Origin: an uncultured Clostridia bacterium
GTDB taxonomy: Bacteria > Bacillota > Clostridia > Peptostreptococcales > Anaerovoracaceae
Direction of reading: 5' to 3'
Assembly: GCA_947426455.1 (NCBI GenBank)
Contig: CANEEC010000004.1
Coordinates: 1-49,017, forward strand
Length of the DNA stretch: 49,017 nt
The position numbers and the translations under genes were made by a program. The notes below the pieces were generated by a model. That model searched no databases and was not told the origin of the DNA. It saw only the letters and a program-made list of their open reading frames with translations. Shown here one piece after another: positions 29,134 to 36,367 of the stretch. How positions within the stretch are numbered: position 1 is the stretch's first letter; each line of letters begins with the position of its first letter.

Positions 29134-30958
29134 AGATCATCCTTCGTTCTTTCTTCGTATCTTCTTCTATATGTGATTTCATCCCGCGGTCAAAATTATT
29201 CGCGGCTTTTTTCTGTATCTTACGCCAACCCGCGGTCAAAATCAACTGTAAGAGATAGAGCGCGGTATCGATTCCATACGCCGAGACCACGGCCATAAAG
29301 GGATAGACCACTGTCTTGTAGCGCGGCTGCACCTCCGACAGCATAAGAAGCAGCGCAAAGCCGAACACCATCAGCGCCGCCACCATTACCGTTCCCCGCT
29401 CCCGCCGAAGCAGCGCGGCGATGCCTCCCAGAAACATGAGAAACCCGGTGGCCACGGTAAACGCCTGCACCACCGGCAGATATGCGTCGTAAAACGCCCT
29501 TCCGGCCAGGGGATTTTCCTCGTCGATGGTATTCATGATAAACCGCATGCCTTCGTTGTTTCCCCAAGCCTTTCGCAGCTTGTGTTCCATGAAGTCCCGC
29601 CACAGTTCCGGATCTTCGCCGGAGCGTACCTGACGGTTCTGTTCCTCCACCGTCTCTTTTAAATGGTCGTTCATCTTTTCGTTGACTACGGCAAAATCGT
29701 AGTCGTATTCATCGATCAGACCCAAATACAGTTCCAACGTTTCCGGACACCACTGACCGCCGCTTTCCGAATTCAATCCCACGTTGAGAAAATATGGCGA
29801 AACGTCGCGATTGGACACACCGCCCACGTAGTTATCGATGTAATTGTAACCGTAGTTCATCATACCGCCGTAGGCAATCAGGCAAGCCGCCGCTACACTG
29901 ACACACCGGAGGATTCCTTTTTGGGTCATATGGCCTTTGGCAATCCAACGCAGGAAAGCCACGATAACCAGCGCGATGAGCAGTATCTTATCGATGCTCT
30001 TGAAAAAGCCGGACAGCGCCAATACCGCGCCGAAAATCAATGCCGCCGGGATTTGCAGCCACAGGGATTCGGTCATTCGCCAGGCCACGGTGAGAATCAG
30101 AAGCGCACTCAGGCAGAGGAAAATGAACGTAAAATCCGGCGACAGCAGGATCTCATAGTACAGATAAAAGGGATTGACGCTGAACAACAGCGCGCTGATG
30201 ATGGCCAGCACGTCTCGTCCCGAACCCAGATACACGATCACGTAGACCAGTCCCACGCTGATGCAGGAGGCGATCACGTTCCACATGATGCCGGTGAGGG
30301 GTACGGCGCCGAAGTGGACGTTGAGACAGTGAATCAGCTTCACGTACAGCGCCCAGTTGGGAAAAGCGCGGTAAAAATTGATTCCCTGTACCTCTGCAAG
30401 GATGGTTCCTTCTTGAAGAGACATGCGGAACACCCGGTCGAAGTCCAGAATCTGAACGGTATCCCGTCCGATCATGTCCACGACTCCCATGCGAATCCGA
30501 TAGGAAAACCAAAGCAAAAGCAAAAGCTGAAGCCACCAGGGAATCGTCCACAGATGCGCCCGCTTGGGAAACAAAACGGCTTTGAGCTTCGCCAGTCCCC
30601 TTGGGGTTTTCGGGGGTTCGCTCCCGTCCTCGCAGAAGTCGCGCCGGTCACGTTGGTGACGGGCCGGCCGATGCAGTGGCGCCAGCCGGTCTGGCGCGGG
30701 TAAGGAGCGCCAGTTGCCAAAGAAAAAGGCATACGCCGCAATCCACAGAATCAACTGCACAACAAAATCCATGGTAGGCTCCAACAGTTCGTCGGCGATG
30801 AGCTTGGGATTTTCCGGCATTCCCACATTCTGTCCGGTGTAAAATTCCAGCGCCATTCCGTAGGCCACATACCATGCAAAGATGAGAAACAAAATATAGA
30901 AGCAGACGGCCAGGCCGCCGCTTACGAATTCTCTCACTTTATCCGTCTTGCTTTTCAT
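29117..30958 (-). CDS. GT-C-type membrane glycosyltransferase, putative
   Basis: 613-residue polytopic membrane protein with about 11-12 helices. The segment RDTVQILDFDRVF, acidic residues soon after the first helices, and the hydrophobic core (LFSVNPFYLYYEILLSPDFTF) resemble family-39-like lipid-sugar-dependent transferases, but the family call is tentative. Residues about 84-122 form a hydrophilic Arg/Pro-rich block (LAPLHRPARHQRDRRDF) unlike the rest and coincide with four DNA hairpins. No strong ribosome site precedes the ATG; AAGGAG is about 19 bases away. Neighbours (CapD-type dehydratase, divergent GtrB-like gene) support a role in envelope glycans. Confidence 0.68.
   Translation of the reverse strand: MKSKTDKVREFVSGGLAVCFYILFLIFAWYVAYGMALEFYTGQNVGMPENPKLIADELLEPTMDFVVQLILWIAAYAFFFGNWRSLPAPDRLAPLHRPARHQRDRRDFCEDGSEPPKTPRGLAKLKAVLFPKRAHLWTIPWWLQLLLLLWFSYRIRMGVVDMIGRDTVQILDFDRVFRMSLQEGTILAEVQGINFYRAFPNWALYVKLIHCLNVHFGAVPLTGIMWNVIASCISVGLVYVIVYLGSGRDVLAIISALLFSVNPFYLYYEILLSPDFTFIFLCLSALLILTVAWRMTESLWLQIPAALIFGAVLALSGFFKSIDKILLIALVIVAFLRWIAKGHMTQKGILRCVSVAAACLIAYGGMMNYGYNYIDNYVGGVSNRDVSPYFLNVGLNSESGGQWCPETLELYLGLIDEYDYDFAVVNEKMNDHLKETVEEQNRQVRSGEDPELWRDFMEHKLRKAWGNNEGMRFIMNTIDEENPLAGRAFYDAYLPVVQAFTVATGFLMFLGGIAALLRRERGTVMVAALMVFGFALLLMLSEVQPRYKTVVYPFMAVVSAYGIDTALYLLQLILTAGWRKIQKKAANNFDRGMKSHIEEDTKKERRMIYEKNF
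30590..30714. repeat. Hairpin-rich, repeat-like segment inside the GT-C gene
   Basis: About 120 bases with four consecutive short hairpins: CCCC-TT-GGGG (30597-30606), CGGGGG-TTCG-CTCCCG (30611-30626), GTCAC-GTTG-GTGAC (30647-30660) and GCGCCAG-CCGGT-CTGGCGC (30679-30697), the last able to re-pair with a second GCGCCAG at 30707-30713. CGCCAGT occurs at both ends (30590-30596, 30708-30714). The reading frame of the host gene stays open through it. Confidence 0.55.
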
Positions 30959-31056
30959 AGTTTTATTCTACCACAATTCTCCTTGGGTATGATATAATAA
31001 TTTCAAATTCCCTGTCCGTTCAGAGAAAATCATCGGAGGGCGTAGGAGGTTTTCCC

Positions 31057-32019
31057 ATGAAATTGATCAGTGCGGTGGTTCCCTGCTATAACGAAGAAGC
31101 GGCGCTCCCCTATTTTTATAAAGAAATCTGCGACGTAACCCGCCATCCGCGGTTATCGGAATACGAGTTTGAATTTCTGTTCATCAACGACGGTTCTTCC
31201 GATGAGACGCTGACGCTTTTAAAGGACATGGCCGTCCGGGACGACCGCGTCCGCTACGTATCCTTTTCCCGCAATTTCGGCAAGGAAGCGGCCATGCTTG
31301 CCGGGCTCACCGAGGCGAGGGGCGATTACGTGGCGATTTTGGACGCCGATTTACAAGATCCGCCTTCGCTGATCCCCGAGATGATCGAATATATAGAAGC
31401 GGGCGACGAGACGGGCAAGCGTTACGACTGCGTGGCAACCCGCCGGGTCAACCGCGTGGGCGAACCGCCCATCCGCTCCTTTTTTGCCCGCCGGTTTTAC
31501 CGCATTATGAACCGCATTTCCAAGACCGATATCGTGGACGGCGCCAGGGACTTTCGTCTCATGAGCCGCGCTTTCGTGGATGCGCTTTTGGAGTTGAAAG
31601 AATATAACCGCTTTTCTAAAGGCCTATTCGGTTGGGTAGGCTTTGAAACCAAATGGCTGGAATACGAAAACGTCGAACGCGTGGCAGGCGAAACGAAATG
31701 GAACTTCTTTAAGCTGCTGCTCTATTCCTTTGAGGGCATCACAGCCTTTTCCACCGTGCCGCTGGCTCTGTCCTCCGTGACCGGCATCCTCCTCTGTCTG
31801 GTGGCCTTTGTGGCGCTCATCGTCATCGTGGCCAAAACCCTGATCTGGGGCGATCCCGTAGGCGGCTGGCCATCCTTAGCCTGCATCATCGTCTTTACCG
31901 CCGGCGTTCAGCTTCTCTGCGTAGGAATTTTAGGCCAGTACCTGTCCAAAACCTACCTGGAAGTAAAAAACCGCCCGGTGTATATCATTAAAGAAAAAAA
32001 CACCGAAAGCAGCAAATAA
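31057..32019 (+). CDS. GT2 glycosyltransferase, GtrB/DPM1-like
   Basis: 320-residue enzyme likely loading a sugar onto polyprenyl phosphate at the inner membrane face. N-terminal GT-A domain: SAVVPCYNEE, FINDGSSDET, and the metal-binding DADLQDPP (about residue 96-103). Two C-terminal transmembrane helices (about 235-300) precede GQYLSKTYLEVKNRPVYI, the usual end of bactoprenol glucosyltransferases. AGGAGG (31044-31049) lies seven bases before the ATG; TATAAT at 30993 may be its -10, but no -35 is clear. Divergent from the GT-C gene, which could use its lipid-linked product. Confidence 0.9.
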   Translation: MKLISAVVPCYNEEAALPYFYKEICDVTRHPRLSEYEFEFLFINDGSSDETLTLLKDMAVRDDRVRYVSFSRNFGKEAAMLAGLTEARGDYVAILDADLQDPPSLIPEMIEYIEAGDETGKRYDCVATRRVNRVGEPPIRSFFARRFYRIMNRISKTDIVDGARDFRLMSRAFVDALLELKEYNRFSKGLFGWVGFETKWLEYENVERVAGETKWNFFKLLLYSFEGITAFSTVPLALSSVTGILLCLVAFVALIVIVAKTLIWGDPVGGWPSLACIIVFTAGVQLLCVGILGQYLSKTYLEVKNRPVYIIKEKNTESSK

Positions 32020-32433
32020 ACACGTTGCCCGAATCGTTCCGATTCGTTTGATAACTTTGTTTTTCGCCGCTTCCCCAAAACGGCCTTTACCGTTGCGGAG
32101 CTGACACCTAAAAAAAATTTGCATTACCCGCCTTGGAAATTATTCATCACCGTTGCTCCTATGCGGGTTTTTTCGTGTTCTTCTTCCCTTCCATACCATA
32201 AATCACTTGTCCAATTCCTTATAGCGCATGGAAAACATCCATGAGAAACTTTCCATGAATGGAAAGCCGCAGCTTGTCTTCAATTCTCCACCTGCGGAGG
32301 ATTGACCCAAAGCTTCATAGAAATTATCTTTATAACGGCTGATTCGGCGATTCATCGAACGTGATGCGGGTATTCTTATTGATTTTTTTGTATTAAATGT
32401 TATAATTTGTATATACAGAAAGGGGGTTTTCAT
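32020..32433. other. Structured intergenic region upstream of the Abi gene
   Basis: 414 bases without a convincing gene. 32030-32055: CGAATCG/CGATTCG hairpin and T-rich tail. 32126-32173: ACCCGC...GCGGGT with T6, terminator-like. 32227-32314: three successive stem-loops: CATGG/CCATG; CTTTCCA-TGAA-TGGAAAG; and a 9-bp CAATTCTCC/GGAGGATTG stem with six-base loop inside an outer AGCTT/AAGCT stem. 32379-32406: Abi promoter. The 81-codon minus-strand frame here lacks a ribosome site. An untranslated RNA from 32220-32370 is possible, but no promoter for it is clear. Confidence 0.5.
32379..32406 (+). promoter_or_regulatory. Promoter of the Abi-family gene
   Basis: TTGATT (32379-32384), spacer 16, TATAAT (32401-32406), about 28 bases before the start codon. 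Confidence 0.75.
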
Positions 32434-33408
32434 ATGAGCACTCCGCAAACAATAAATGGGCTAATGCGACATTTAAGAAATGATTGTAACATTCAAATCA
32501 ATGGTAGTTACCAAAAACAACAACTCGTCAGTTATGGATACTATCACGGATATAAAGGCTATCGTTTCATAAAAAACAAATACAATCGAATTCCGTATAC
32601 CAATTTCGGCGAGGTCGTTGCCGTAATTGAATATGACAACAATTTAAAGGCCGCTTTATATTCCGATTTGATGTTTATCGAAACTGCCATAAAGAATATT
32701 ATCTGCAATGAATCTGTAAATGGTCTAAGGCTTGGCACATTTGAACATATCTATAAAGAACGTATGCGGGATAACACTACGAATACGAAGCTTCAATCTA
32801 AGCGGTTAAAATTGAGAAATTCTGTATATTCGAAGCTGTCTGTGCGCTATCATGACGAAGAAGGGAAAGATAATCAGATGGTTCGTCATTTTTATAACCG
32901 AGGAGAAGACGCTCCCTTATGGGTCGTTTTCGAGATATTATATCTAAGTGATCTTGCCAGTTTTTTTGAATGTCTGAACGAATCGGTACGAGAACATATT
33001 ATGATGCAATTAAATATGTTTGATGTATCTATTGATACAAACAGAAGCCTTCTTAGCAACATATTATACACTATAAAATCGCTCCGCAATTCAGTTTCTC
33101 ATAATAATATCATTTTTGATACGCGCTTCAAAGATAGAAAAATCAGCCCTGTTCTCAAAAAATGGGTTGAAAAAGAAACCAGTATTCAAAATATTACCTT
33201 ATATTCACTGATCGACTACATAATTATTGTATGTTGTTTGTTGAAACGTGTGGACTTCAGTTCTACAAGAGCGAAACGGTTAGTTACCGCCTACAAGAAG
33301 CAAAATGACCTGCTTCAAAAGAACGTTGCGGCCTCAATTCATACAAAAATTATTCCACAAAACGTTACACAAAAAACTGCCGATTTGGAAACCTACCTCA
33401 ACACGTAA
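32434..33408 (+). CDS. Abi_2 (AbiD/AbiF-type) HEPN abortive-infection protein
   Basis: 324-residue protein of the AbiD/AbiF family, phage-defence or toxin-like HEPN proteins. The start at 32434 has AAAGGGGG seven bases upstream; the in-frame codon at 32407 is rejected. The N-terminus (INGLMRHLRNDCNI) and the early EYDNNLKAALYSDLMFIETAIKN segment fit the family, and SLRNSVSHNN (about residues 216-225) gives the R-x4-H HEPN ribonuclease motif. The gene is markedly AT-rich compared with its neighbours and interrupts an envelope gene cluster, which indicates acquisition by transfer. A promoter/terminator unit for a small RNA follows directly. No recombinase is adjacent. Confidence 0.85.
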   Translation: MSTPQTINGLMRHLRNDCNIQINGSYQKQQLVSYGYYHGYKGYRFIKNKYNRIPYTNFGEVVAVIEYDNNLKAALYSDLMFIETAIKNIICNESVNGLRLGTFEHIYKERMRDNTTNTKLQSKRLKLRNSVYSKLSVRYHDEEGKDNQMVRHFYNRGEDAPLWVVFEILYLSDLASFFECLNESVREHIMMQLNMFDVSIDTNRSLLSNILYTIKSLRNSVSHNNIIFDTRFKDRKISPVLKKWVEKETSIQNITLYSLIDYIIIVCCLLKRVDFSSTRAKRLVTAYKKQNDLLQKNVAASIHTKIIPQNVTQKTADLETYLNT

Positions 33409-33432
33409 TCACTTTATCATTCGAAATTTATC

Positions 33433-33461
33433 TTGCATTTTTTCTATTCGCACTGTATATT
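33433..33461 (+). promoter_or_regulatory. Promoter of a candidate small RNA
   Basis: TTGCAT (33433-33438), spacer 17, TATATT (33456-33461), starting 24 bases after the Abi stop. The next annotated gene on this strand is 8 kb away, so it does not obviously serve a protein gene. Confidence 0.7.
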
Positions 33462-33467
33462 ATAGCT

Positions 33468-33530
33468 ATGGAAAGAGGTGTATGTTTTCGGACTGCACTG
33501 GGGGAGTCACTCTGTGGCTCCTTTTTATGT
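33468..33530 (+). ncRNA. Candidate ~60-nt small RNA downstream of the Abi gene
   Basis: Inferred from a strong promoter, a predicted start near 33468 and an intrinsic terminator ending near 33528. The body could form a weak GAAA/TTTC pairing, and GACT/AGTC bases could pair across the terminator stem. It also serves as the 3' end of the Abi transcript. A 26-codon frame (ATG 33468) exists but would need translation from the very 5' end; the peptide is not recognised. Confidence 0.5.
33504..33528 (+). terminator. Terminator after the Abi gene and small RNA
   Basis: GGAGTCAC-TCT-GTGGCTCC stem (one G-T pair) followed by TTTTT on the plus strand. On the minus strand the stem is followed by C-rich sequence, so it is directional. 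Confidence 0.8.
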
Positions 33531-33578
33531 TATCTACTACCAATATAAACGCTGCTTCCTTCCACGCCTCTTCGGGAC

Positions 33579-35117
33579 TTATGCCCCGCTTCTGCGTCCC
33601 AACAAGTCCTTGATCAAATTCACTTCTTCGATCTTCTGCACAACCAGCAGCAACAGGTATACCGCTGCCGCTACGCAAACCGCAAGTCCCAGAGAAATCA
33701 GACCAGGCAGACCGGCTGTGTCCAGCAAAAACCCATAACACACCCGGGACGCCGCCACGGCAATCACGGTGGATATTAAAATTTTCGCCATCTTTGCCTT
33801 AGAACGCAGCAGCTGAATTTGCGGATAGTTCCGCCGCAATCCCAGGTACAACTGCAATACATTGATCCCTGCGGCAATGGAGGTTGCCAGCGCCAGTCCG
33901 CCCTGTTTCATGGGATTTACCAAAATCAGATTCAAAACGATGTTGGTCACGGCCGCGACTGCCGCATAGATTACCGGCGTTTTCGTATTTCCCATGGAGT
34001 AGTACAGCTTCGTCAGCAGCAGGGCAAGTCCCTGAAACAGAATCCCCGACGCATACCAGAAAAACGCCGGTTCCGTCAGCGCCGAAGCGGACATATCGAA
34101 AGCTCCCCGCTCATAGGCCGCCTGAATCACCGGACCGCTGTAGGCCATGGCTCCCAGCGTACAGGGGGCGGCGATGATGAATACCACGTTGATTCCCCGT
34201 TCCATGATGCTGCTGACTCGGTCATAGTCCTCCAGCGAATTGGCCTGGGTCAGCTTGGGATAAATCAGCGTCACCAAAATGGTAGACGTGACGGTTAAAA
34301 TCATGTTGCTGATCAGATTGGCATAATTCAGCGCAGATACCGATCCCGTGGCAAGGCCGGAGGCCAGACTTTTATCCACAAAGGCGTTGATCTGGTTGAT
34401 GCTGCCGCCGATGAAAATAGGAAGCGCCATCATGGCGATATGCTTTGCGGTGTCTTTCAGCTTCCAGTCAAAGGAATACTGTAAACCCCTGCGCTTCGCC
34501 AGGGTTGCCACCCCGATGCAGCGGATGATATTGCCGAACAAAATACCGAAAGCCAGGTAATAGTGAGATGTGTAGGCGCTGATGATGATAAATACGATGA
34601 TGGAAATGCTCTGACTGTAACCCAGCAGAATCTGGGGAAGAAACACCCCTTTATATTGCAAAAATGCCTCCAGCAGCGTGCTGATGGAGCTGAACATCAA
34701 AAGGCACATGGTGATGCGCAGATAGCTTTCCGTCAGCGCCGCTTGCTGAGCGGAGAAATTACCGGCAAACACCTGAACCAAGAGGTCGGGACACAGAAAT
34801 CCCAACAGAGCGGAAACCGCCGAAATGACCACGAGAATATTCAGCGTGCGACTGGTGTAGAGGTTTGCCTCCTTTTCACCCTGCAATTCATATCGCTGGG
34901 AAAACGTAGGCATATAGGAAATGGCCACCGCGCTGAACAGGCTGGCAAACAGCATGTTGGGTATGGACTGCGCCATAACGTAGGCGTCGGTGATGACGCC
35001 CGCGCCGTAATAATTGGCCAGCACCAATTCCCGAATGAAACCCACCAGTTTAGAACCCATGGTAAAGACGGCCATCAGAAGCGCCGTCTGCGCCGCCGTC
35101 AGTTGAAACGATTTCAT
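33579..35117 (-). CDS. murJ: MurJ/MVF-family lipid II or oligosaccharide flippase
   Basis: 512-residue membrane protein with about 14 helices. Starts MKSFQLTAAQTALLM; the ATG at 35117 has AAAGGGA six bases upstream, better than 35135 or longer versions. Characteristic segments: FTMGSKLVGFIRELVLANYYGAGVITDAYVMAQSIPNMLF near the N-terminus and ALPIFIGGSINQINAFVDKSLASGL in the middle. MurJ flips lipid II for peptidoglycan synthesis; given the nearby glycan genes, export of another lipid-linked saccharide is a fair alternative. Confidence 0.87.
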   Translation of the reverse strand: MKSFQLTAAQTALLMAVFTMGSKLVGFIRELVLANYYGAGVITDAYVMAQSIPNMLFASLFSAVAISYMPTFSQRYELQGEKEANLYTSRTLNILVVISAVSALLGFLCPDLLVQVFAGNFSAQQAALTESYLRITMCLLMFSSISTLLEAFLQYKGVFLPQILLGYSQSISIIVFIIISAYTSHYYLAFGILFGNIIRCIGVATLAKRRGLQYSFDWKLKDTAKHIAMMALPIFIGGSINQINAFVDKSLASGLATGSVSALNYANLISNMILTVTSTILVTLIYPKLTQANSLEDYDRVSSIMERGINVVFIIAAPCTLGAMAYSGPVIQAAYERGAFDMSASALTEPAFFWYASGILFQGLALLLTKLYYSMGNTKTPVIYAAVAAVTNIVLNLILVNPMKQGGLALATSIAAGINVLQLYLGLRRNYPQIQLLRSKAKMAKILISTVIAVAASRVCYGFLLDTAGLPGLISLGLAVCVAAAVYLLLLVVQKIEEVNLIKDLLGRRSGA

Positions 35118-35166
35118 AGCTTTTCCCTTTGTCATTTTCCCCTTGTCCAATCTTTTAATCCCATTC

Positions 35167-35195
35167 ATTGTATCATTTGCTAACGTCATCGTCAA
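35167..35195 (-). promoter_or_regulatory. murJ promoter
   Basis: Minus-strand -35 TTGACG (35190-35195), spacer 17, -10 TACAAT (35167-35172), about 50 bases before the start. It argues against the longest reading frame, which would place this promoter inside the gene. Confidence 0.78.
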
Positions 35196-35299
35196 TCCGA
35201 GCGGAAAGCAAACAAAAGCACGGTTCTTTCTGCATTCCATAAGCAGCCGACCATAAATTTATTTTAGAAACAATAGTAATAACTGACCATTCAAATCAC

Positions 35300-35340
35300 A
35301 AAAAAGAAATAAACCGCCAGGCCAAAAACTCGCGGTTTAT
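35300..35340 (-). terminator. Terminator after the PyrK-like gene
   Basis: Minus-strand stem ATAAACCGC / GCGGTTTAT followed by TTCTTTTTT, about 100 bases after the gene. The remainder of 35196-35437 shows nothing else. Confidence 0.8.
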
Positions 35341-35437
35341 ATTCTTTAAGCTAACAGTCTAAGGCTAACCGCCATCGGTAACACCTTTTCTGTCCTTATT
35401 ATATGCACGCTGCTCTCAAAATTGCAAGTCCCTTTAT

Positions 35438-36367
35438 TTACTCTTCCCTCTGACACTTGCACATGCGGAACAGCTCGCCGTCCGCGTCCACCTGGGTACA
35501 CGCTCCGCAAATGCCCTCTCCGCAGCACATCCGCGCGTTGTTGCTCCACACCAGCTTCGCCTCGGGAAGGACTTCCCTGGCCAACGCCCGAATCACGGAA
35601 ACGAAGTAATCCGAAGTCATAATGGCCACCACATCGCAGCCGCTTTCCCGAATCGTCCCCTGTAACGCCGCCAGCTGATCCGGCTGGGAAAGCGTCACGT
35701 ATTGCGGCCGGCAAGCGCTTCCGTATTCCTCCAGAAATTCCTTTCCCACCTTATCCGCATCGGCGATCCAGCGGGCGGCAGTGTCCGGCGTCAGGCGGCT
35801 CATGGTAAGCAGCGCCGGTGCGGCGCCCACGCCCTTGGTCACAAACAATACCTTTTTGCCCTTCAAATATCCCGGCTGAAGGTATTTGACCCCCTGCAGG
35901 CCGCCGCCGTAGACGCCGCGGACTTCCAACCTTTCCGCTGTCAGCAGGATTTTGGACTTATGCCCCTGTTCTTTGATCGCCACCGAAATCGTTCCCGCTT
36001 CCTCCGATGTCCTTAAAACGGAAACAGGTACATCGTAAAATCTCATCTCCTTCGGATGGCGCAGAAATACATAGCTTCCCGGCTTGGATGCCCTCTGGGC
36101 AAACCCCCTTCCCGCGACCAGCGTCAGCACCTGCAAATCGTCTCCATATTCTTTGCGCTGCAGTACCTCCGTCGTAAAGCCGCGGCGCAGACCCGAAGGC
36201 CTCCCGCCGTTTTGCATGAACTCATTTTGAATACAGACGCCGCTCCAATCGCAGTCGCACGTATCCTTTCCCTGAAGACGGCTGCAAATGAGACAATCGC
36301 CCGTCACCGCCAGATTGCAGGGGCAGTACTCCGTCCCCGCGTCCACACATCCATACGTCAAACTCAT
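35438..36367 (-). CDS. PyrK/ferredoxin-NADP reductase-like flavoprotein with Cys-rich N-terminus
   Basis: 309-residue electron-transfer protein. The C-terminal part resembles PyrK/SudB-type subunits: a nucleotide-binding glycine segment (FVTKGVGAAPALL, about 180) and the [2Fe-2S] cysteines in MCCGEGICGACT plus a last Cys in FRMCKCQ. The first 50 residues are unusual, with eight cysteines (GC, YCPC, GDCLIC, DTCDCD, GVC) that could hold an extra cluster or zinc. No dihydroorotate dehydrogenase or glutamate-synthase-like partner is adjacent. The start overlaps the D,D-carboxypeptidase stop in ATGA, so the two are co-translated. Partner and substrate unknown. Confidence 0.8.
   Translation of the reverse strand: MSLTYGCVDAGTEYCPCNLAVTGDCLICSRLQGKDTCDCDWSGVCIQNEFMQNGGRPSGLRRGFTTEVLQRKEYGDDLQVLTLVAGRGFAQRASKPGSYVFLRHPKEMRFYDVPVSVLRTSEEAGTISVAIKEQGHKSKILLTAERLEVRGVYGGGLQGVKYLQPGYLKGKKVLFVTKGVGAAPALLTMSRLTPDTAARWIADADKVGKEFLEEYGSACRPQYVTLSQPDQLAALQGTIRESGCDVVAIMTSDYFVSVIRALAREVLPEAKLVWSNNARMCCGEGICGACTQVDADGELFRMCKCQREE

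Noticed and set aside
30590..30714. Target-site duplication by the flanking CGCCAGT copies
   Set aside because: The 118-base distance would break the reading frame, and CGCCAG is also part of the internal hairpin arms.
32203..32448. 81-codon minus-strand reading frame overlapping the Abi start
   Set aside because: No ribosome site at any ATG, it overlaps the Abi promoter, and its sequence coincides with RNA-like hairpins; no family recognised.
33468..33548. 26-codon frame within the candidate small RNA, considered as a type I toxin peptide
   Set aside because: It has little hydrophobic helix character, would start at the very 5' end without a ribosome site, and runs through the terminator.
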